Positions 58,263-64,000 of a stretch of 64,000 nucleotides of DNA are shown here, piece by piece (the stretch's first letter is position 1; every line of letters begins with the position of its first letter). The DNA lies in contig WWBZ02000073.1 of NCBI GenBank assembly GCA_011503125.2, positions 1,736,001-1,800,000 of the forward strand, written 5' to 3'. Origin of the DNA: Botryosphaeria dothidea (taxonomy: Eukaryota; Ascomycota; Dothideomycetes; Botryosphaeriales; Botryosphaeriaceae). The notes beneath the pieces are model-generated. The model worked only from the letters and a program-made list of their open reading frames with translations, was not told where the DNA came from and did no database searches. A program made the position numbers and the translations under genes.

Positions 58263-59880
58263 ATGGAAGGCTATCCAGGCTATCAGTCCTACGGATCCGA
58301 GAGAGTAACACCCTTGATACGTCGGAATACGTATGAGTATGGCAATGCCTACCGGAATACAGTCTTGGAGCCTCTTGAAGAAGAGGGAGTCGCACGAGTC
58401 TGGACCTCACCCCCATCTTATGAGCCGTATCAGCAATGGCCTTGGAGCTACGGGTCAATATCCAGTTTCAGTGAGAGGAACAGCAGCTCAATCCCATCAA
58501 ACATGGACATGGCCGAGACGCGTTGGGATTCGCGCGGAAGTGGCGAATATCGCACAAGACACGGTCTCGTTACATCGCAGGTGGGAAGTGATGGGTCATG
58601 GAGCACGGTTGACTCAGGCTCCCGTGTAGACTATGCTTCAGCCGCTTCGTACCTGTCAGGCACAACGAACTACGTGTCGGCGCGGTCGAGGCTCAGTTCT
58701 GGATATCACCAAGCTGCCTCACAGAATTCGAGTGTGCTAAGTTACCGGACTGCGTCATCTTCTACCTCCTCTGCAAGACGATACAGCATGATTGAAGATC
58801 TGTGAGTTAAGCTGTCTATATCATGATGCGATAATACACTAACAACGGCCAAAAGATCAGAATGGAAAGCCTACCTTCTGTCCAGAGGCCTGATTCCGGA
58901 AAAGCATGAGGAGCTCGACTGGTCTGGAAGAGGACAGCATGCTGAGTACGAAAAGGATGAAGAGTCAGAAATTCTGATACAGGTCAATGATCGCATCGGT
59001 TATTCTGCTGCAGCATTGGTCCATTTGGTCAAGTGTCGTAGAATTCTGCTCGCTCGAAAGATGATCTCCTGCAACGTCCGGCGCAGAAAGAAGGTGCGAT
59101 TTCTGAAGTAAAAATCTCCAAAAGCTCCGACATTCTCATATCATCCGTGTTGTCGGGACCTATGTTATCGACAAGAAGTTTGCAATTCTTCTATATCCTG
59201 CGGCCGACTGGAACCTGAACGAATTTCTCGACCACAAAGAGTGGCCGACAGGAAAAGAAATTTTGCGTATACTTGCATGTCTTGCAAGTGCTGTTGCATT
59301 TCTTCATGCTGATGCTATCAAACACATGGATATCAAGCCACATAACATCCTCGTCAGGCAACTCTCTGTTCCAAGTTACTCTCCATTCGATCCGACTTCG
59401 CGTTCCTACAACGCCTATCTAGCGGATTTTGGAATTGCAAAATCCTACGCTTCAGCGGCAGATGCAGAAACCGACTCGCTGACCGCGTGTACTAGAATGT
59501 ACGCTGCACCGGAGGTAGTCAAGCAGGAAAGACGTGGCTTAAGTGCAGATATATTCTCGCTTGGCTGTGTCTTCGCAGAAATCTTCTCTTATGTCGTAGG
59601 TCCTCTTACGACAAAGATATGCACTGGATTCGAAGTCACGCGCCTCTCGGAGATTTCTGGTTTCTCGTATCAAGCAAATTTCGAGATAGTCAAATCTTTG
59701 CTCAGAGGCGCTTGTTCTCCGTATATCTTGATCGTCTTGGGCCCTGACGTCGTCGATGATGTTAGGGACATAGGAGAATTTGTGCTAAAAATGCTGTCTC
59801 TACGACCAGAGTTACGGCCATCTGGCGAGCAAACGCGAAAGAAGATGCGACAAAATAGCGACACATCATATTTTCGATGA
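58263..59880 (+). pseudogene. Fungal-type protein kinase gene with frameshift
   Basis: Exon 1 (58263-58801) encodes a Ser/Tyr-rich N-terminus. An intron, 58802-58855 (GTGAGT, branch CACTAAC), leads into the kinase domain: a glycine-loop-like IGYSAAALVHLVKCR and the ATP-binding Lys in RRILLARKMI near 59,045. This frame ends at a stop at 59109-59111. The expected AISEV sequence continues in a second phase from 59096, and LQKLRHSHIIRVVGTYVI in a third phase from 59116 to the stop at 59878-59880. The second part has a catalytic loop HMDIKPHNIL (HRD changed to HMD, Asp kept), DFG near 59,428 and APE (YAAPEV) near 59,505. The overlap could only be an intron of 31 bp, which is too short, so two 1-base losses are likelier; sequencing error is an alternative. 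The kinase relatives are fungus-specific and poorly known. Confidence 0.68.
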
Positions 59881-60247
59881 CAATGTGATCAGAATTGGCC
59901 CCCTTTTGAAATCAAGGCGGAGAATTCGCTTACAGTGCAATGGCCAAAGGAAGAATCTTTCAGAGATAATATAATGGCGGTTGAGGGCAAGATCCCTTCT
60001 GGACATAGGACTGCCCTGAAAGTGGAGGATTCCTCAGAAGATGAGGATATCGAAGGAGGATGCAAGCTCTGATCAAAACCAACCAATTCTTCCAAGTTCA
60101 ACAAACGTCACAATTTCCTCTTTGCCAGAGGTGATGCAGCAAACGGAAGCGGGAGGGATATCAATAGGATTTCTTTAATTAACATAGGAGTTTCTCTTTC
60201 TCCAACTTTGTCCTCCCATGACCTCTTTGACGACTGTCCTCTGCCTC
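59881..60247. other. Intergenic region between two convergent genes
   Basis: 3' flanks of the kinase (plus) and the RRM-like gene (minus). No gene seen; a short minus-strand frame at 59,889-60,104 has no motif. Confidence 0.5.
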
Positions 60248-61282
60248 TCAACCAAACCACTCAGACCTACCCATCCTCACAACCCCACCGCCGACCTTCA
60301 CATCCCCCTTTTCCACCCCCCTCCTCGCCGCAATCGCATCCAGCCTATGCAGAAACACCACCGACCCCACCATCCTCCCCGCCTCCATCCCATACGCCTC
60401 CCCATCCCGCAGCTCCGCGCCCGCCACGTTCCCAAACCACCTCATCGCCAGCCTCAACGCCCTCGCCGTCGTCCCCGCCGGCAAGCCCGCAACGTGCACC
60501 CTCGTCCGCTCCTCCGCCTTCACGAACGCCGGGTTGGGCTCGCCCGGCGCGGGGCGCACGCGCACGGGCAGCGGCGCCGCGCCGTCCGTCGCCGCGTTCC
60601 AGGGCTCGCCGCCGGCCGTGTTGCCGTGCGCGTCGACCTTCCACTCGGTGCGTTGGTGGTGGTGCATCATCATCGGCGGCGCGGGGGGGCTGGTGTCGCC
60701 GCCGCGCGGGCGCCAGCCGTCGGCCGTCATGGTGCCGCCGGCCATGCGGCCTTGGCCGGGGGGAAAGGTCGTGCGGGCGCCAGCAGTCGGGGGCGCGGTG
60801 GGTGCGGATGACTTGGGGGCGCCGGAGACGAAGGCGTCGAGCAGGGGGGTGTCGGCGGCTGGTGCGCGCGGCGTGGGGACTGCGCTCTCGTCGTCCTCGT
60901 CGTCGCCGGCGTGGCTGTCGGAGAGGGGCGGTGCGGTTCGGGGTCGTCCGTCGCCCTTCCTCTTCGAGCCTTGCGGTGATGGTATTGGTGAGGTGGTGGG
61001 GGGCTGGGCGAAGTACTCGGGGCCGACGGCGGGCGAGTCGGACAGGCGGAGGTCGAATTGGATGCGTGCGCATGTGGCGGTTACGGCGTCTGGGCCGGCG
61101 GCGCGGGCGATGGCGATGGCCTTGCGCTCGGTGGCGGGGGAATGGCGGTTGATGCCGAGGATGTGGACTGCAGCCCAGAGCGTCTCGGGGGAGGGTGGAG
61201 CTTGGGGAGGTGAAGGTGTGGGAGAGCGCATGGTTGTGTCGGAGGGCGGAGAGGTTGGGAGCGCTGCGTTGCGGATAGGCAT
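60248..61282 (-). CDS. Unknown protein with C-terminal RRM-like segment
   Basis: This is an uninterrupted 344-residue frame on the minus strand. The N-terminal 90 residues include a helical part (LWAAVHILGINRH, then AIAIARAAGPDAV). The middle is Pro/Ala/Gly-rich and disordered, with a His cluster (MMMHHHQ). Residues 260-344 follow the beta-alpha-beta-beta-alpha-beta order of an RNA recognition motif: RVHVAGLP resembles RNP2, GSVVFLH resembles RNP1 but lacks the aromatic residues that usually stack on RNA. Several overlapping plus-strand open frames exist because the DNA is GC-rich, but their products are Arg/Pro-rich without order. I do not recognise an ortholog. A second Met lies 17 residues downstream and could be the true start. 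Confidence 0.62.
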   Translation of the reverse strand: MPIRNAALPTSPPSDTTMRSPTPSPPQAPPSPETLWAAVHILGINRHSPATERKAIAIARAAGPDAVTATCARIQFDLRLSDSPAVGPEYFAQPPTTSPIPSPQGSKRKGDGRPRTAPPLSDSHAGDDEDDESAVPTPRAPAADTPLLDAFVSGAPKSSAPTAPPTAGARTTFPPGQGRMAGGTMTADGWRPRGGDTSPPAPPMMMHHHQRTEWKVDAHGNTAGGEPWNAATDGAAPLPVRVRPAPGEPNPAFVKAEERTRVHVAGLPAGTTARALRLAMRWFGNVAGAELRDGEAYGMEAGRMVGSVVFLHRLDAIAARRGVEKGDVKVGGGVVRMGRSEWFG

Positions 61283-62274
61283 GTTTGAAGACGGCGACGC
61301 GTTGCTTTATGGAGTGGCGCGTGGTTGGGCTGAAGAGGGGATTCAGCTGTGGAGTGTGTGTTGTTGACTTTGGATGCGCAGTGGTGGTACTGTCACTTCG
61401 TCTTTTTCGTGGATTTCGTAGGGTGGAAGAAAATTCAAGTCGATGAGCGCAATGGTGACGCGTGGCTATCGGTAATCGAGGCAGAAGAGTTGTCGCGAGA
61501 AGGCGTGAGCGCGTCCTGGTTGAATGGAACTGTGGGTAGAGATGGTTCTGATTGGACTTTAGGTTCGTTGAAATAGAAGTCAATAGAAGGTAAAGAGAAT
61601 AAGCTGTCACTTGAGATGGGGTCGTGGAGAGGAAGTGAAGCTCGTATGCGTAATTACTCGTCGGGATCCTTCTCTGAAGCTTCCTCTAGAAATCCAGGTA
61701 CAAGAGCTTCAAACATCCCACTATTCCAAAAGCTCCACTCCCTAGGAAGTGGCTGTAAGTGAATGTCAAAAAGAAGCTGGTGCTGTCGTCCGGCAGCTTT
61801 TGTGGACATGGTGGTCGGGTTCGGATCTTTATAGATCAGAACTGTTGTGATTGATGTTGGATGAAATGTTTTTCACATATTGCACATTCATTTGTGGAGG
61901 TGGATTGCTGATAGGTGAAAGCAATGGGATTTGAGGAAGAAGATATCGCAGAACCTTCCATCCATACGTAAGTATCTCACAGGACTAGTCATGCTTCCAT
62001 CTGGATGAACACTTCTACTGCCTGGCACTTAGTTGTGGTCACTTAAGCCGAGCCTGGAAAATGATTTAGCGCACAGAGCTGATTTTTCAATCACGGTTCT
62101 ATTGTATGCAAGCATGATCATGTATTTCAGTTTGGACGGAGGGGGACGCTGTCTCCCGCCGACTTCTACACTTCACTTTCGCCTACGCGCCACATCACCT
62201 TTCATTACGCTTTTAAATTGAAACCATCCTCCAGCCTCTAATTGCGCTAATCAACCCACACACCACTCACCGCA
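61283..62274. other. Intergenic region of about 1 kb
   Basis: The likely divergent promoter space of the minus-strand RRM-like gene and the small plus-strand gene. Short open frames at 61,349-61,576 and 62,033-62,221 show no motif. No repeats recognised. Confidence 0.5.
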
Positions 62275-62873
62275 ATGATGTCTAATTCTGAAGAACAACC
62301 CAATGTGCACCCGCACGCCCTCTCCGTTTACTCTAAAGTCGGATACGTCATCGTTGTTGAGTATAAGCGTCTGGCCAACGAGTGCATTGTCATGTTACAA
62401 CGTGCAACCAGGCTGAGCCGCACCGAAAGCTCACTTGACCGGCGAATGGCGATGATTGCCAGAGATGAAGCGCTCGCACTGGAGGAAGCCGCAAACTTCG
62501 TGCAAAGCCTGGGCGGAATGATCCACGCCGCATCCGAGGTAGCGGGTTGTCTTCAAAATATTTTTGAAGGTCATTCTGAGGAGGTAGGGCAGATATGATC
62601 TACAAGCTTGAGCTTATTTTGATGAGAGACGACTCACATGTCCAGGTTCAGAGCGAGAAGCATGCCGACCCTGCGGAGGACAACAGCGCTGTCATCACAC
62701 GGCTTTCGCCAATTGTCCAGGCTATCTACCGCTGCTACAAGACAAGGAAAGCTGATCAACGTCAAGCTAGCATGTTATCCAGGTTGGATGAACTGCTAGC
62801 ACAGCATGAGGGTAATTTGGAATGGATGTCCAGCTTTTGTCATCGAACTTCCCACTCGCAGAACCACGATTAG
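62275..62873 (+). CDS. Small helical protein of unknown function (2 exons)
   Basis: Exon 1, 62275-62583, and exon 2, 62646-62873, are joined across a 62-bp intron (donor GTAGGG, acceptor TCCAG, branch-like GACTCAC) and give 178 residues. Without splicing the first frame ends nine bases after the donor, so the intron is well supported. The protein begins MMSNSEEQPN, so either of the two first Met may be used. It is predicted mostly alpha-helical (ALALEEAANFVQSLGGMIHA, SMLSRLDELLAQHEGN), with no signal peptide and no catalytic motif. It could be lineage-specific. The location next to a transposon border fits a young or dispensable gene. Confidence 0.62.
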
Positions 62874-63143
62874 AAGACCCTTGAAACAGACCTATAGATA
62901 TTCATCGGGCTATCCTATCAGCAGCCTCAAATTCATTTTTTGAACTACCAAGCTCCTTCTTCTGCAAGCTTTCTTTCTAATTCACTGCCACGTCGAACTA
63001 ACAGTTGGCGCAGAATAACGCACACTGGAACATGATAGCCGCTCGTTGTGGTTACATTTCTCAACCTCATGGTAATTCCAGCAAAGTTTTGGAAGAAAGT
63101 CTGCAGATATACCGGGATTCAGGCGGATAAAGATAAGAAAAGC
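62874..63143. other. Intergenic region up to the right-hand Copia element
   Basis: 3' flank of the small gene. No features seen. If the LTR call is correct, the target duplication of the Copia element would be the five bases 63139-63143 (AAAGC). Confidence 0.45.
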
Positions 63144-63434
63144 TGTAACGGTTCAGGCATCAATACTGATCAGATATACCCAAACTGATCTGTGCTGAGC
63201 GATGATACCTAACTACTACCCAACGTGCTCTAAGCACGATATTTCTACCCGATTACTGCCCAATATCTGCCCAATTACTACCTTAACTCTACCCAATTTA
63301 TACCCAACAGTTATGTATTTAAGCCACCGTAGTTACTACCTTCAGAAATCAGAGTCTTCTACATCTTCGTTTTCTCTCCCTAGGCACGCAAGGATATGCT
63401 GCGCATTCAGCAAGTTCCCGAGGGAACTGCGACA
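63144..63434 (+). repeat. Putative 5' LTR of the right-hand Copia element
   Basis: A 291-bp unit starts TGTAACGG and ends TGCGACA (TG..CA rule), followed at once by GTTATGAGCCCGGATC, a possible tRNA primer-binding segment. Because the partner LTR is outside the window, both ends are provisional. Confidence 0.5.
63316..63323 (+). promoter_or_regulatory. TATA-like box in the Copia LTR
   Basis: TATTTAAG lies within the putative LTR about 260 bp upstream of the gag ATG, in the position where the U3/R promoter would be expected. The evidence is only similarity to a TATA element. Confidence 0.3.
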
Positions 63435-63578
63435 GTTATGAGCCCGGATCACGCACTCTTTTGCGTGCACTTATTCTACACCTAGTGTAGCCTCTTTTAC
63501 CTTTATCTATCAGCCCCTCTTAGTGCGGCTAGAAGCTTATTCCTAGCCTCAACAATAACATCATCTCGACCTTCTACG

Positions 63579-64000
63579 ATGAGTTCCTTATCAACCAAGG
63601 CCATTTTGGCCAAGCCTTCGGACTGGGATAATTGGCTATACCTAGTCAAGTCCCGCGCTGAGTCCCTAGAGATCTGGGACCTCATCAACCCAGATACTCA
63701 ACCTAAACCAGTACAACCGGTTAAGCCAACCGCACCTACCTTTTAAGTCAACAATAACGGCAACCTTACTACGGATAAGGACGTCTTTGCCGCCTACAAC
63801 GCCAAGTACCGTAACGATATTTCTGACTACAACACCTATCGGAAAGCAATCACAGACCTGACTACCTATATTCAGGAGTCAATCTCAGTCAACCTTCTTA
63901 CGTACATTACGGACAAGCCTTCGCACCCATGGGACCTTCTTCAGGCACTTAGGCAACGTCTAGCACTAACGGACGCTGCTAGAACCCTAGAGCTTGAACA
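63579..64000 (+). pseudogene. Copia-type gag, N-terminal part, one in-frame stop
   Basis: The ATG at 63579 opens a frame MSSLSTKAILAKPSDWDNWL that continues to the window edge. It has a single TAA at 63744-63746 (codon 56) at a position where CAA would be expected. The W-D-x-W-L segment, the following helices and a PSHPWDLLQALRQRL stretch near 63,915-63,960 resemble the N-terminus of Copia gag polyproteins, which start by recognising a short tryptophan-rich segment. The stop could be a RIP change (CAA to TAA). The downstream part, including the zinc knuckle, is not in the window. Confidence 0.62.

Larger units (their letters stand above)
63144..64000 (+). mobile_element. Copia-type element, 5' end, lightly mutated
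   Basis: A candidate LTR (63144-63434) is followed by a leader of about 145 bp and a gag frame that runs off the window. In contrast to the block on the left, CpA sites are frequent and only one in-frame stop is seen in 140 codons, so the insertion is recent or has mostly escaped RIP. The rest of the element is outside the window. The LTR is unrelated in sequence to the 269-bp Copia LTR of the left block. Confidence 0.65.

Noticed and set aside
59094..59124. A 31-bp intron (GTGCGA..AAAAG) that would restore the kinase frame
   Set aside because: It is far below the smallest introns of this gene island (53 bp) and would remove the expected AISEV segment, so frameshifts are the better explanation.
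60208..61367. Long plus-strand open frames (60208-61152, 60534-61367) opposite the RRM-like gene
   Set aside because: They are shadows of GC-rich DNA: the products are Arg/Ser/Pro-rich without order, and the minus-strand frame has a recognisable fold pattern.
1..64000. CRISPR array, rRNA genes or host tRNA genes
   Set aside because: No regularly spaced repeats with unique spacers, no rRNA-like conserved blocks and no complete cloverleaf could be found. The repeats present are explained by transposons and microsatellites.

Overview
The window comes from a filamentous ascomycete fungus (Pezizomycotina). Three things support this: short introns with GT..AG ends and CTAAC/CTGAC-type branch sites, a GC-rich gene island, and a large AT-rich block whose repeats carry dense C-to-T and G-to-A changes in CpA/TpG context. 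That mutation pattern is the signature of repeat-induced point mutation (RIP).

Region 1 (about 1-46,312) is a stack of nested, dead transposable elements with no living host gene. Its framework is a Tad1-like LINE in at least seven copies or fragments (called 0-6 here), in both orientations, ending in a short (TAGA/TATC)n tail. Into these are inserted a Gypsy chromovirus A (1-5244, left part outside the window), two full-length copies of a second chromovirus B (6082-11887 and 34612-40417, both exactly 5,806 bp), a third Gypsy-type element C (23822-30205), a Copia remnant with several LTR copies (30637-33898, plus one LTR at 45668-45936), a pogo/Fot1-type DNA transposon (30663-32524) and a foldback element with long inverted arms (45434-46180). 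Target-site duplications could be read for elements B1, B2, C, the Fot1-like element and LINE copies 1, 2 and 4, so the insertion order is largely recoverable. RIP has put stops in almost every reading frame and changed catalytic residues.

Region 2 (about 46,400-62,900) is a GC-rich gene island. In order it holds a GYF-domain protein of the SMY2/SYH1 type (five exons), a Pro/Gln/Gly-rich glycine-zipper protein with a Lys/His tail (three exons), an intronless TPR protein of the EMW1/TTC27 family, a frameshifted fungal-type protein kinase, an unknown protein with a C-terminal RRM-like segment (minus strand), and a small two-exon gene of unknown function. The first three look like conserved housekeeping genes. 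The last three, toward the right-hand transposon border, are lineage-specific or decaying. There is no operon logic: each gene has its own intergenic promoter space.

Region 3 (63,144-64,000) is the 5' end of a much less mutated Copia-type element (LTR, leader, start of gag), so the gene island has transposons on both sides.

All coordinates, splice sites and repeat ends were read by eye. Family names rest on motif recognition, not on database searches.
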